Both the position numbers and the translations under genes were made by a program. Positions 34,733-42,706 of a stretch of DNA of 64,000 bases are shown here, piece by piece; position 1 is the first letter of the stretch; each line of letters opens with the position of its first letter. Location of the stretch: positions 62,001 through 126,000 of the forward strand of contig NZ_BBXE01000030.1 of NCBI RefSeq assembly GCF_001570565.1, written 5' to 3'. The notes beneath the pieces were generated by a model, which was not told where the DNA came from, searched no databases, and worked only from the letters and a program-made list of their open reading frames with translations. This stretch comes from Herbidospora yilanensis (lineage in GTDB: Bacteria > Actinomycetota > Actinomycetes > Streptosporangiales > Streptosporangiaceae).

Positions 34733-35203
34733 TTACCGACTTCCGGCGGAGGCCGCGGCGACCAGAACACGGTGGCCCGGCATCAGTTCGCCGGGCAGGG
34801 CCTCGGCGGGGAACCAGCCCGCTTCGAGGATCTCGGTCGGGTCGAGCGCCAGGGTCCCGCCGAGCAGTTCGCCCTCGTAGGCGATCTCGACCCGCAGCCG
34901 GAACCCGCTCTCGACCCGCACCAGCCGGTTGACCCGGGCCTTGAGCCCGGTCTCCTCCATGACCTCCCGGACGACGGTTTCCTCGAAGGTCTCGCCGCGT
35001 TTGGCGTAACCCGTCGGAAGACCCCACTGGCGACCCTCGGGCCAGAAACGGTGTTTCAGCAGCAGGACCCGGCCGTCGTCGTCACGGATGACGCCCACCA
35101 CCCCGACCATGAACGTCGCCTGCGACAACCAGAGCAGGCGCCACTGCACCGCGCCCCCGATCGCCCGCCAGACGGTCGCCGCCAGACTTCTCAAGGCTGC
35201 CAT
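34733..35203 (-). CDS. NUDIX hydrolase
   Basis: The 156-residue protein contains a complete Nudix box, G-x5-E-x7-REVMEETGL, at about 65-87 (GYAKRGETFEETVVREVMEE), the site that binds metal and hydrolyses nucleoside diphosphates linked to another moiety. A hydrophobic N-terminal ~30 residues (WRAIGGAVQWRLLWLSQATFMVGVVG) precede the fold and may be membrane-associated. It is a single gene, with about 240 bp of apparently empty sequence (34493-34732) after its stop and a 170-bp gap upstream. The substrate cannot be predicted. Confidence 0.9.
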   Translation of the reverse strand: MAALRSLAATVWRAIGGAVQWRLLWLSQATFMVGVVGVIRDDDGRVLLLKHRFWPEGRQWGLPTGYAKRGETFEETVVREVMEETGLKARVNRLVRVESGFRLRVEIAYEGELLGGTLALDPTEILEAGWFPAEALPGELMPGHRVLVAAASAGSR

Positions 35204-35373
35204 CGTTCCGTTCTACACCACCACGACACCGCGCCCGGGAAGGCCACCTTCCGGTGAGTTCGTCGCCGTGAACGGCGACCAGGGGAGACGCTCGCACGGC
35301 TGGCCGGGATGTGCTCGACGGGAACTGACGCCATGGCGCGGCGACCCCGGCGAGGGCTTGCGCCACGGCAACG

Positions 35374-36201
35374 TCAGGTGGTGGCGGGGGCGATCCTCAC
35401 AGCCGCCATCACGCGGTCGTCGAGGACTCGTTCCGTGCCGTCGAAAGCGGCGACCACCCGCGAGCTCGCCACGAGCGGGATGGCACGCCACTCGGCCGGA
35501 TCGAGCACGGCCAGGATGTCGAAGTGGTCGACGACCAGCAGCGTGCCACCCGGCCGGACAGCCGCGGCCAACTGGGGGACGACGTCCTCCAGAGCGTGGA
35601 CGTAGTTGGTGCAGACCAGGTCGTAGCCTTCGGCGGGGGCGGTCCAGGCGGTGAGGTCGGCCTGCTGCCAGGTGATCCTTCCCGCGACGTCGGGACCTTC
35701 CTCCGCCGCGAGGGCGCGGGCGTGGTCGAGGGCCACCGAGGAGATGTCGAGCGCCGTCACCTCCCATCCCCGGCGGGCCAGCCAGATGGCCTCGGCGCCC
35801 GGCCCGCATCCGGCGTCGAGAACCCGGCCCGGGGTGAGCGTCTCGGCGACGTCGAGCAGGTAGGGGTTGGGCGCGTGGCGCAGGGCGGCGGGGTCGGAGG
35901 TCCGGTACTTGTCCTCCCAGAACTCCCGGTCGAACACCTCGTCATGGTCGGGATGCGCACCATGCCCGTGCCCATGGCCGACCCCGTGGGCGTGGCCGAT
36001 GTCGTCATCGTGGTCCTGCTGCTCGCCATGTTCCTGGTGCTGCTCGTGGTGCTGCTCGTGGTGCTGCTCCTGGCCGTGCCCGTGGCTGTGTTCCTGGCCG
36101 TGTTCCTGGCCGTGTTCCTGGTCGTGCGTGCGGCCGGCCCCGTGGCCAGGCGCGCGGCTGTGCTCGTGGTCCGTTCCGTCGTGGTGTTCCGTTGTGCTCA
36201 T
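35374..36201 (-). CDS. SAM-dependent methyltransferase with a histidine-rich N-terminal tail
   Basis: The 275-residue protein has a class I methyltransferase domain with motif I VLDAGCGPG at about 127-135 (TehB-like start DREFWEDKYRTSDPA). The first 88 residues contain 25 histidines plus many Glu, Gln and Asp (for example EHGQEHSHGHGQEQHH), likely binding Ni, Zn, Co or Cu. ATG 36201 has GAGG at the right distance; the frame continues upstream but into the neighbouring oxidoreductase gene. It follows that oxidoreductase gene by 32 bases on the same strand. Such methyltransferases can detoxify metalloids or act in metal response; the tail is the main clue and the substrate is unknown. Confidence 0.87.
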   Translation of the reverse strand: MSTTEHHDGTDHEHSRAPGHGAGRTHDQEHGQEHGQEHSHGHGQEQHHEQHHEQHQEHGEQQDHDDDIGHAHGVGHGHGHGAHPDHDEVFDREFWEDKYRTSDPAALRHAPNPYLLDVAETLTPGRVLDAGCGPGAEAIWLARRGWEVTALDISSVALDHARALAAEEGPDVAGRITWQQADLTAWTAPAEGYDLVCTNYVHALEDVVPQLAAAVRPGGTLLVVDHFDILAVLDPAEWRAIPLVASSRVVAAFDGTERVLDDRVMAAVRIAPATT

Positions 36202-36233
36202 GTTCGCCTCGGGTCGGTGTGTGTCCGGATTTT

Positions 36234-37160
36234 TCATGCCGTCGCCGCCAGTACCGCCTGTCGCGTCTCCTCCGCGATCAGGTCGCCGTTGATGCGGGCG
36301 CCTGCCAGCGCCCCCGCCGCCGCCGACGCCCCCACCTGGGCCATCAGGTCGGTGGCGTTGCCCGCCACCCACACGCCGGGCACCTCGGTCTGGCCGTCGG
36401 GGGCGGCCGGGATGTGCTCGCCGAAGCCTCCGGGGTGCGGCACGGGCGTGAGGCCGAGCGGTTCCAGGAAGCCCAGCCGGGCCTTCAGCCGGGTCCCGAC
36501 CACCACGGCGTCGCGCGGCACGACCGTGCCGTCCTTCAGGCGGACGCCGGTGATCCGGTCGTCGGTGATCTCCAGCCCTCCGACCTCGCCGAGCACGACC
36601 GGGATGCCCCGGGCGCTCAGCTCCACCGCCTGCTCCTCCGTGGGAGGCTCGGCGGTGAAGAGCGTCACGTCATCGCTGAGCTGGCTGAACATCATCGCCT
36701 GGTGGATGCCCATGGGGCTGGTGGCCAGCACGCCGATCGCGCGGTCCCGGATCTCCCACCCGTGGCAGTAGGGGCAGTGCACGGCGTCCCGGCCCCACCG
36801 CTCCCGCAGGCCGTCGATCTCGGGCAGCACGTCGGTCAGGCCGGTGGTGACCAGCAGGCGGCGCGCGCCGACCTGCCGCCCGTCGGCCAGGGTCACCGTG
36901 AACCCGGGTGCCACGCCGACGACCGTGCCGGTGGTGATGTGGCCTCCGTACCGCCCGACTTCGGCTCTTCCTCTGGCCAGGAGTTCGCTCGGCGGCGTGC
37001 CGTCGAGGGCGAACAGCCCGTGCACCGCCTCGGCGGGCGCGTTGCGCGGTTGCCCGGCGTCGATGACCAGGACCGATCGGCGGGAGCGGGCCAGCATGAG
37101 GGCCCCGTTGAGCCCGGCCGGGCCGCCGCCGACCACAACGACGTCGTAGGTTTCTCTCAT
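36234..37160 (-). CDS. FAD-dependent thioredoxin reductase-like oxidoreductase
   Basis: The 308-residue protein has an N-terminal FAD-binding VVVVGGGPAGLNGAL at 7-21, the redox pair CPYC in VHCPYCHGWE at about 132-141, and the C-terminal FAD motif VWVAGNATDLMAQV. It is smaller than classical thioredoxin reductase and lacks a well-formed second GxGxxG for NADPH (IGVLATSPMGIHQ), like the ferredoxin-dependent or self-standing members of this family. It is divergent from an XRE-cupin regulator across 67 bp that contain GTTTGC-type palindromes, and is followed by the histidine-rich methyltransferase gene. The electron donor is uncertain. Confidence 0.88.
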   Translation of the reverse strand: MRETYDVVVVGGGPAGLNGALMLARSRRSVLVIDAGQPRNAPAEAVHGLFALDGTPPSELLARGRAEVGRYGGHITTGTVVGVAPGFTVTLADGRQVGARRLLVTTGLTDVLPEIDGLRERWGRDAVHCPYCHGWEIRDRAIGVLATSPMGIHQAMMFSQLSDDVTLFTAEPPTEEQAVELSARGIPVVLGEVGGLEITDDRITGVRLKDGTVVPRDAVVVGTRLKARLGFLEPLGLTPVPHPGGFGEHIPAAPDGQTEVPGVWVAGNATDLMAQVGASAAAGALAGARINGDLIAEETRQAVLAATA

Positions 37161-37192
37161 GCCGCCACTGTGCGGGACGGTACGGCGGATGC

Positions 37193-37219
37193 GCAAACTT
37201 GTTTGCCGATATGGCAAAC
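37193..37219. promoter_or_regulatory. overlapping palindromes in the oxidoreductase/XRE divergent promoter
   Basis: GCAAAC-TT-GTTTGC (37193-37206) overlaps GTTTGCC-GATAT-GGCAAAC (37201-37219), giving three GTTTGC half-sites in alternating orientation. The site lies 8 bases before the regulator's ATG and 33 bases before the divergent start, so it should bind the XRE-cupin protein. Confidence 0.75.
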
Positions 37220-37227
37220 TCGTAGCC

Positions 37228-37848
37228 ATGACGGACGACATCGGCCAGGCCCTCGACGCGGTCGGCCCCCGGCTGCGGGCGCTGCGCAAGGAGCGGGAGA
37301 CCACCCTGGCGGCGCTCGCGGAGGCGACCGGGATCTCGGTCAGCACCCTGTCGCGCCTGGAATCGGGCGCGCGGCGGCCCACGCTCGAACAACTGCTGCC
37401 GCTGGCCCGCGCCCACGGGGTCACGCTCGACGAACTCGTCGACGCCCCGGCGACCGGCGACCCCCGAGTCCATCTGCGCCCGACGTTCCGCAACGGCCTG
37501 ACCATGTTGCCGCTGACCAGGCGGGCGGGTGGAATCCAGGCGTACAAGATCATTCTGGCCCCTGGCGACCGCAGCTCCGAACCCGAGCTGAAGACGCACG
37601 AAGGGTACGAATGGCTCTACATCCTCAACGGGCGGATGCGCGTCATCCTCGGCGAACACGACGTGATCATGGAGCCGGGCGAGGCGGCGGAGTTCGACAC
37701 GCGGGTGCCCCACTGGTTCGGGGTCGCCGGTGACGAACCGGTCGAGTTCCTGAGCCTGTTCGGCACCCAGGGCGAGCGTATGCACCTGCGGGCACGACCG
37801 AAGAAGGCCCGGGAAGCGGACCTCAGGGGCGCAGGCGCCGGGCCATGA
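37228..37848 (+). CDS. XRE-family regulator with cupin domain
   Basis: The 206-residue protein has an N-terminal helix-turn-helix (about 18-70: TTLAALAEATGISVSTLSRLESGARRPT) and a cupin sensor (about 100-190, HEGYEWLYILNGRMRVILGEHD and EAAEFDTRVPHWFG). This pattern is common for regulators of small-molecule or amine metabolism in actinomycetes. ATG 37228 is chosen because the palindromic operator ends just before it. It faces the thioredoxin reductase-like gene and probably represses both that gene and itself. Its 3' end overlaps the convergent MarR gene by 26 bases. Confidence 0.88.
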   Translation: MTDDIGQALDAVGPRLRALRKERETTLAALAEATGISVSTLSRLESGARRPTLEQLLPLARAHGVTLDELVDAPATGDPRVHLRPTFRNGLTMLPLTRRAGGIQAYKIILAPGDRSSEPELKTHEGYEWLYILNGRMRVILGEHDVIMEPGEAAEFDTRVPHWFGVAGDEPVEFLSLFGTQGERMHLRARPKKAREADLRGAGAGP

Positions 37849-38326
37849 GGTCGCGCAGAGCGCCCGTCCGGTCCGACAGCGTGTCCAGCGCGTCGAGGAA
37901 CGGCTCCGGCTCGGGAAGCCCGGCGAGCAGTTCCTCGGTCACCGACCGGCGAGCCGTGCGCCCCGCCTCGATGGCCTCGTGCCCGCGTTGGGTCAGTTCG
38001 ATCGCGCGGACCCGCTGGTCCTCGCCTGACACCTTCCGGGTGACATATCCGATCCGCTCCATCTCGGCCGCGACCTTGGACGCCCCCTGCGGCGTCATCC
38101 CCAGCAGCCCGGCCAGGTCGGTGATCCGGACCGGGCCCGTCAAGAGGTGCTGGAAGACGTAACCGTGCACCGAGCGCACCTCCGGATGTCCCGCCTCGGC
38201 CATCAGGGCCCGGACCCGTTCGTCGCAGGCGAACTGCACCGTCGCCGACCTGCTCTCCCACCGTGCGGGCCTGCCGGCGATCCGCCGCGAGCTCCCCGAC
38301 GGGTCGTTGTTCGACTGGTCCGTCAT
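37823..38326 (-). CDS. MarR-family transcriptional regulator
   Basis: The 167-residue protein has a winged helix with VRITDLAGLLGMTPQGASKVAAEMERIGYVTRK (about 67-98) and the wing residues SGEDQRVRAIELT, typical of MarR regulators that respond to phenolic or oxidising ligands. The first ~30 residues are encoded opposite a serine hydrolase fragment, so the N-terminus may be newly acquired; an internal ATG at 38203 is an alternative start that removes this part but would also lose helices. No obvious operator was identified because the upstream region is replaced by the truncated hydrolase. Confidence 0.82.
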   Translation of the reverse strand: MTDQSNNDPSGSSRRIAGRPARWESRSATVQFACDERVRALMAEAGHPEVRSVHGYVFQHLLTGPVRITDLAGLLGMTPQGASKVAAEMERIGYVTRKVSGEDQRVRAIELTQRGHEAIEAGRTARRSVTEELLAGLPEPEPFLDALDTLSDRTGALRDLMARRLRP

Positions 38327-38999
38327 GACGCGGGCACTGGCCGCCGAACACCCGTGGTGGCCGCCGGGGGAGCGGCACGGTTACCACGCCGTCACGTTCG
38401 GCTGGCTGGTCGGTGAGGTGCTGCGGCGGGCCACGGGGCGGACCGTCAGGGAGCTCGTACAGGATCTCGGCATTGCCGGGCTCAGCGTCGGGCTGATCGG
38501 AAACGGGCCGGTCAGGGATGTGCTGCCGCCCGAGCCGCACGGGCCGCTGCCGCGGATGCCGGCGACCGGGCTCACCGTGAAGGCGTTCGCGAACCCGGCC
38601 GAGCAGCTCACCCCTGGGCTGCCCAACACCGCCAGGTGGCGGGCGGCGGAGATCCCGGCCGCCAACGTGCACGCCCACGCACGCGCCCTCGCCACGCTCT
38701 ATGGCGAGCTGCTGACCTGGCCGAAGCTGGCCGAGATGATCGAACCCCGGAGCGCGGGGCACGACGAGGTGCTCGGCTCGGAGACCCGGTTCGGGCTGGG
38801 ATTCATGCTCGCCAACCCGACCCGGCCCTTCTCCCCGAACCCGCGCGCCTTCGGCCACAGCGGGTCCGGGGGAGCGCTGGCCTTCGCCGACCCCGACGAG
38901 GGCTTCGCGTTCGCCTTCACCCCGAGCCGCACGCTCCTGACCCCGGCCGGGCCCGATCCGCGCTGGCCCGCGCTCGTCGAGCCGCTCTATCGGCGTTGA
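38235..38999 (+). pseudogene. N-terminally truncated serine hydrolase (beta-lactamase/EstB-like)
   Basis: From about 38235 the plus-strand frame reads VADLLSHRAGLPAIRRELP, then HGYHAVTFGWLVGEVLRRATG and, near the end, GHSGSGGALAFADP. These are class C beta-lactamase/esterase-family segments from the middle and end of the protein. The N-terminal third with the nucleophilic SxxK is missing: upstream of 38235 homology stops and the sequence becomes the MarR gene on the other strand. The first canonical start (TTG 38307) lies inside the conserved domain, so the gene is most likely a deletion remnant. It ends overlapping the GH116 stop by 13 bases. Confidence 0.8.
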
Positions 39000-41434
39000 T
39001 CCGCCGTGCCGAGCACGTCGATCGACGCCTCCCCGTCCGGAGAGGCGTTCAGCACCCCCCACGCCGTCCCCGCGACCACCGGGAACCGGCCCGGCCGCGC
39101 GGCCGTGACCTGCCCGGTCGCGGGGTCGTGCCGGAAGCCCGTGTAGGCGTCGAGCAGCGACCATCCGGCCATCGCGCGCACGTAGTGGTCGCCGCACTCG
39201 ATCTCGTTGAACGGGTTGCGCCGCGTCCCGTCGTACCGTTCGCGCAGGCCGTCGAGGATGCGGAACGCCTCGTCGGTCAGGCCTTCGTACAGGCAGCTCG
39301 CCGCGACCTGATACTCCACGCCGGTCCAGACCTCGTCGCAGTAGCGCAGGGGCACGGTGGGGCGGCCGCCGTGCGGCCACGTGCACACGACCAGTCCCGT
39401 CTCGGTTCCGTCGGCGAACGAGCGGTAGCCGTGGGGCTCGAAACCGGTCCGCAGGTTGTAGCGGACGATCGACGACAGAGCGGTCCTGACCCGGTCGGCG
39501 GGCAGGATGTAGCCCAGGTCGAGCTGGTGCGCCCACCATTGGCCGAGGAGCTGGTCGGACAGGCAGCCCCGGCCGAAGTCGTGCTCCTCGCCGGTGTCGG
39601 GCTGGCCGTAGTACTCGCCCGTCCACAACAACTCGTCGTAACCGTCCCGCCCGAGCGTGAACAGTTTCGCGAAACCGGCGGCCCGCTCGGGTTCCACGAG
39701 CCGGGCCATCTCCTCCATCGCCCGCAGCGCCGCCAGCCAGAGCCCGCCGACGAACATGTTCGGGCCGTGCAGGCTGATGTCGTAGGTGCAGGGCTGGTCG
39801 CCGCGCAGGATGCCGGTTCCGTCCGGATCCCAGGTGCGGGTGACGTGCTCCATCAGCCGCCGCAGCGCGGGCCACTGCTCGCGGAGCCAGCCGAGGCCCG
39901 ATCCGTCCAGAACCGATCTGTACGTCTTGAGCACCGCCCCCAGCATCCCGTCGAGCGCCGGCCGGACCGGCCCCCCGATGGCGACGTCGTGGTATTGCGG
40001 CAGGTAGAGCGGCAACGCGACCCGATGCGGGATCGATCCGTCGGGGGCCTGGACCGCGAACTCGGTCTCCCGCATGTCCCGCCCGAGCGACGGGAACAGC
40101 CGGGCCAGCGCCTGCTCGTAGTTGAAGACGTGGTTGCAGTTCAGCGGGCACGACCCGCCCACGTCCCCGTTCCAGTTCCGGGTGGACGCCCCCAGCGCCC
40201 CTTCGAACCCGTAGGCCCGCCCGTCGGCGGTCCGGAACAACGAGGGCGAGCGCACCAGCGTGCCCTGTGCCGAGATCACGTCCTTCAGGACCTCCGGGAG
40301 ATCGCTGTCGGCGACCGCCGAGGCCCACGCCCGGGACGCCGCGTCGAGGTGGTCGCGGTCGGCCAGGTAGGCGTCGAGCACGTCGACCGCGCCCCCGAAC
40401 CGGGTCGCGTAGTGGTTGCCCACCCAGAACCGGCTCCCGGCATAGGACGGGGTCGGACCGAAGCGGTCGAAGTCGGCGAACCGGTTGGGGAACCACCAGG
40501 CGTGCACGAAATCGATCGTCGCGGTCTCGCCCGGCGCCAGCGCGAAGGCGGCGGCCACGGCGGCGTCCCAGGTGAAACCGGCCGGGCTGGGCCCCGCGGG
40601 CGCTCGCAGGGGAGAGGCCCCGTCGGCCAGCGCGGCCCGCAGCGCGGCGTCGGAGAAGTCGCCCAGTTGCACCGGCGTCACCAGCTTGACCGTCTCGGCG
40701 AACCGCAGCAGCGCCTCGGCGCCGACCGCCCGGGGGAAGGCGACGGCCGGGGCGTCGGTCCACAACAACATCTCGCCATAGCCCTCGTCGGTCTCGCCGA
40801 GCGATGGGTTGTCCATCAGCACGCCGGTCTGGCCGGGCCGTCTGAGCAGCCGGTTCACGTTCCCGCCGTAGCCGGCGCCGCGGGTGCCGTCGATGGGGGT
40901 GACCCCGTCCCAGCCGACCGCGTTCTGCAGGGTGCCGAGCAGGAAGCCGTGCCGGAACTCGGCGCTCGTGTTGGTCACCGTGAACCGGTAGCGCACCAGC
41001 GGCAACGAGCTCGCGTCGGCGTCGAGCGGCACGAACGGGGTGAACGCCGACATCGACACCGCCACCGGCAGCGCGTCGTCGAGGTAGGCGACCTCGGCGA
41101 AGGGGTAGGCGGCCTGGAACTCGGTCGCCGCCACGGTCGGCCACGACGGGAGTCGTCCCAGGTCGGGCACCTCGGCGTCGGACACGTTGGGCGCCGGGTC
41201 GGGGCCGGGCGGCACCGGGTCGGCGCGCAGCAGGCGCACCACGTCGTCCGGCGGCTCGGTCGAGGAGACCCGCAGCGCGAAGAAGCTGTCGGGCAGGAAG
41301 CCCCGATGGTTGGGCACCCCGCCGAGTTGCCACTGCCGCAACGCCCCGTCGCCGGCCAGCGCCACGTGTCCGGTGCCGAAGCCGCCGAGAGGGAACGCGA
41401 CCGCGCGCCGGGCCTCCCCGGAGTACCGCTTCAC
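38987..41434 (-). CDS. GH116 (DUF608) family beta-glycosidase
   Basis: The 815-residue protein has the two-domain layout of GH116 enzymes (beta-glucosidase/beta-xylosidase/glucosylceramidase). The N-terminal beta-sandwich starts AVAFPLGGFGTGHVALAGDG. The catalytic barrel contains NCNHVFNYEQALARLFPSL, CTYDISLHGPN and CLSDQLLGQWWAHQ; the Asp of SDQ fits the acid/base region. I could not identify the nucleophile with confidence. GTG 41434 starts the conserved domain and has GGAAAGG upstream. There is no signal peptide, so it acts on imported glycoside. A perfect TGAAATCGATTTCA palindrome 35 bases upstream points to control by the divergent LacI protein. Confidence 0.85.
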   Translation of the reverse strand: MKRYSGEARRAVAFPLGGFGTGHVALAGDGALRQWQLGGVPNHRGFLPDSFFALRVSSTEPPDDVVRLLRADPVPPGPDPAPNVSDAEVPDLGRLPSWPTVAATEFQAAYPFAEVAYLDDALPVAVSMSAFTPFVPLDADASSLPLVRYRFTVTNTSAEFRHGFLLGTLQNAVGWDGVTPIDGTRGAGYGGNVNRLLRRPGQTGVLMDNPSLGETDEGYGEMLLWTDAPAVAFPRAVGAEALLRFAETVKLVTPVQLGDFSDAALRAALADGASPLRAPAGPSPAGFTWDAAVAAAFALAPGETATIDFVHAWWFPNRFADFDRFGPTPSYAGSRFWVGNHYATRFGGAVDVLDAYLADRDHLDAASRAWASAVADSDLPEVLKDVISAQGTLVRSPSLFRTADGRAYGFEGALGASTRNWNGDVGGSCPLNCNHVFNYEQALARLFPSLGRDMRETEFAVQAPDGSIPHRVALPLYLPQYHDVAIGGPVRPALDGMLGAVLKTYRSVLDGSGLGWLREQWPALRRLMEHVTRTWDPDGTGILRGDQPCTYDISLHGPNMFVGGLWLAALRAMEEMARLVEPERAAGFAKLFTLGRDGYDELLWTGEYYGQPDTGEEHDFGRGCLSDQLLGQWWAHQLDLGYILPADRVRTALSSIVRYNLRTGFEPHGYRSFADGTETGLVVCTWPHGGRPTVPLRYCDEVWTGVEYQVAASCLYEGLTDEAFRILDGLRERYDGTRRNPFNEIECGDHYVRAMAGWSLLDAYTGFRHDPATGQVTAARPGRFPVVAGTAWGVLNASPDGEASIDVLGTADQRR

Positions 41435-41469
41435 GGCCCCCGCCTTTCCAGGTTGGATTTCACAGGTCT

Positions 41470-41483
41470 TGAAATCGATTTCA
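41470..41483. promoter_or_regulatory. LacI-type operator upstream of GH116
   Basis: TGAAATCGATTTCA is a perfect 14-bp palindrome in the 102-bp gap between the GH116 and LacI genes. Its core GAAATCGATTTC recurs at 42583-42594 upstream of the transporter operon. Confidence 0.85.
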
Positions 41484-41536
41484 GGCACGCTAGACGAGCT
41501 CATCAGGGGTGTCAAGCGCGGGTATGGTGTGGCGCT

Positions 41537-42517
41537 ATGGCGACGATTTACGAGGTTGCGGCGCTCGCCGGGGTCTCTCCCGCGACGGTTTCCCGGGTTT
41601 TCAACGGCAACACCGTCTCCGAGGAGAAGCAGCGCCTCGTCCGCGACGCCGCCCAGCAACTCGGCTTCACCCCCAACAAGACCGCCCGCCGGTTGCGCAA
41701 GCAGAGCTCCGAGATCATCTGCCTGCTCGTCCCCGACATCGAGAACCCGTTCTTCACCGCCCTGGCCCGCGGCGTCGAAGACCGCGCCCAGGAGTCGGGG
41801 TTCTCCGTCGTGCTCTGCAACACCGACGACGACCCGGCCAAAGAGCTGCGCTACCTGCAGATCGCCGCCTCCGAGCACATGGCCGGCGTGATCCTCTCGC
41901 CCGCCTCCGACGAGGTCGACCTGGGCGCCATCGCCTCCCTCGGCCGGCCCGTCGTGGCCGTCGACCGCACCACGCCCTACCCGGTCGACGCGGTGAAGAT
42001 CGACAACCGGGCGGCCGGCATCGCCGCCACGACCGCCCTGGTGGACGCCGGTTTCCGGCGCATCGCCTGCATCGCGGGCCCGGCCGGGATCGAGGAGACC
42101 GAAGACCGTTACCTGGGCTGGAAGCAGGTCGTCACCGCCCGCAAGACGCTCGTCCGCGACGGTTTCCTGCAGCACGCCAACTTCCGCGTCGACGGCGGCC
42201 GGGCCGCGATGAACACGCTGCTCGGGCTGGTCCAGCCGCCCGACGCCGTGGTCACGACCAACAACCTGATGGCCATCGGCGCACTTCAGGCCCTCCATGA
42301 GGCCGGCATCGACCCCGAGGACTTCGGCGTCGCCGTGCTCGGCGAGCTGCCCTACCTGCTGCCGCCGCCGTCCAGCGTCGTGCAGGTCCGGCTTCCGGCC
42401 CGCCACCTGGGGCGAACGGCCGCGTCCATGCTGCTGGAGCGCATCGGCGGCGACACCCAGCCGCTCCGCACGGTCGTGCTGCGGGCGGAGATCGCCCGGC
42501 CGCCGTTACCGCTGTAA
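41537..42517 (+). CDS. LacI-family transcriptional regulator (first of two)
   Basis: The 326-residue protein starts with a canonical LacI helix-turn-helix (TIYEVAALAGVSPATVSRVFNG, 3-24) and hinge (RRLRKQSSEII), followed by a sugar-binding domain with VPDIENPFFTALARGVED and DAVVTTNNLMAIGAL. It is closely related to the LacI protein at 46470. Its two probable operators, in front of the divergent GH116 gene and of the transporter operon, are near-identical palindromes, so it most likely represses both until the imported sugar binds. Confidence 0.92.
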   Translation: MATIYEVAALAGVSPATVSRVFNGNTVSEEKQRLVRDAAQQLGFTPNKTARRLRKQSSEIICLLVPDIENPFFTALARGVEDRAQESGFSVVLCNTDDDPAKELRYLQIAASEHMAGVILSPASDEVDLGAIASLGRPVVAVDRTTPYPVDAVKIDNRAAGIAATTALVDAGFRRIACIAGPAGIEETEDRYLGWKQVVTARKTLVRDGFLQHANFRVDGGRAAMNTLLGLVQPPDAVVTTNNLMAIGALQALHEAGIDPEDFGVAVLGELPYLLPPPSSVVQVRLPARHLGRTAASMLLERIGGDTQPLRTVVLRAEIARPPLPL

Positions 42518-42577
42518 TCGATACCATCCCGTTACTTGCCTGATCAGGGGCTTCATGAGGTACGTTTCGCGGAGTGC

Positions 42578-42606
42578 TTGACGAAATCGATTTCTTGCAC
42601 TTTCAT
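42578..42606 (+). promoter_or_regulatory. promoter with embedded LacI-type operator for the sugar importer operon
   Basis: TTGACG (42578-42583) can act as the -35 box; TTTCAT starts 17 bases after it as a weak -10. The perfect palindrome GAAATCGATTTC (42583-42594) lies between them, so repressor binding would block polymerase. It matches the GH116 operator core. Confidence 0.78.
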
Positions 42607-42706
42607 GTGGCGCACACCACACCTGCCGTATGGGAGCGAGCGGCGGACGGCCGCAGGCCGGCTGTGGCTCGCGTGAATCTGCCCCAAAGAAGAAGGACGC
42701 AGGCCT

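Noticed and set aside
35867-36292. Trp/Cys/Ser-rich plus-strand frame (WSWCCSPCSWC...)
   Set aside because: It is the antisense reading of the histidine-rich tail of the methyltransferase.
38636-42517. 1293-residue plus-strand open frame
   Set aside because: It is mostly antisense to GH116 with Arg/Gly/Ala-rich shadow composition; only the LacI part from 41537 is real.
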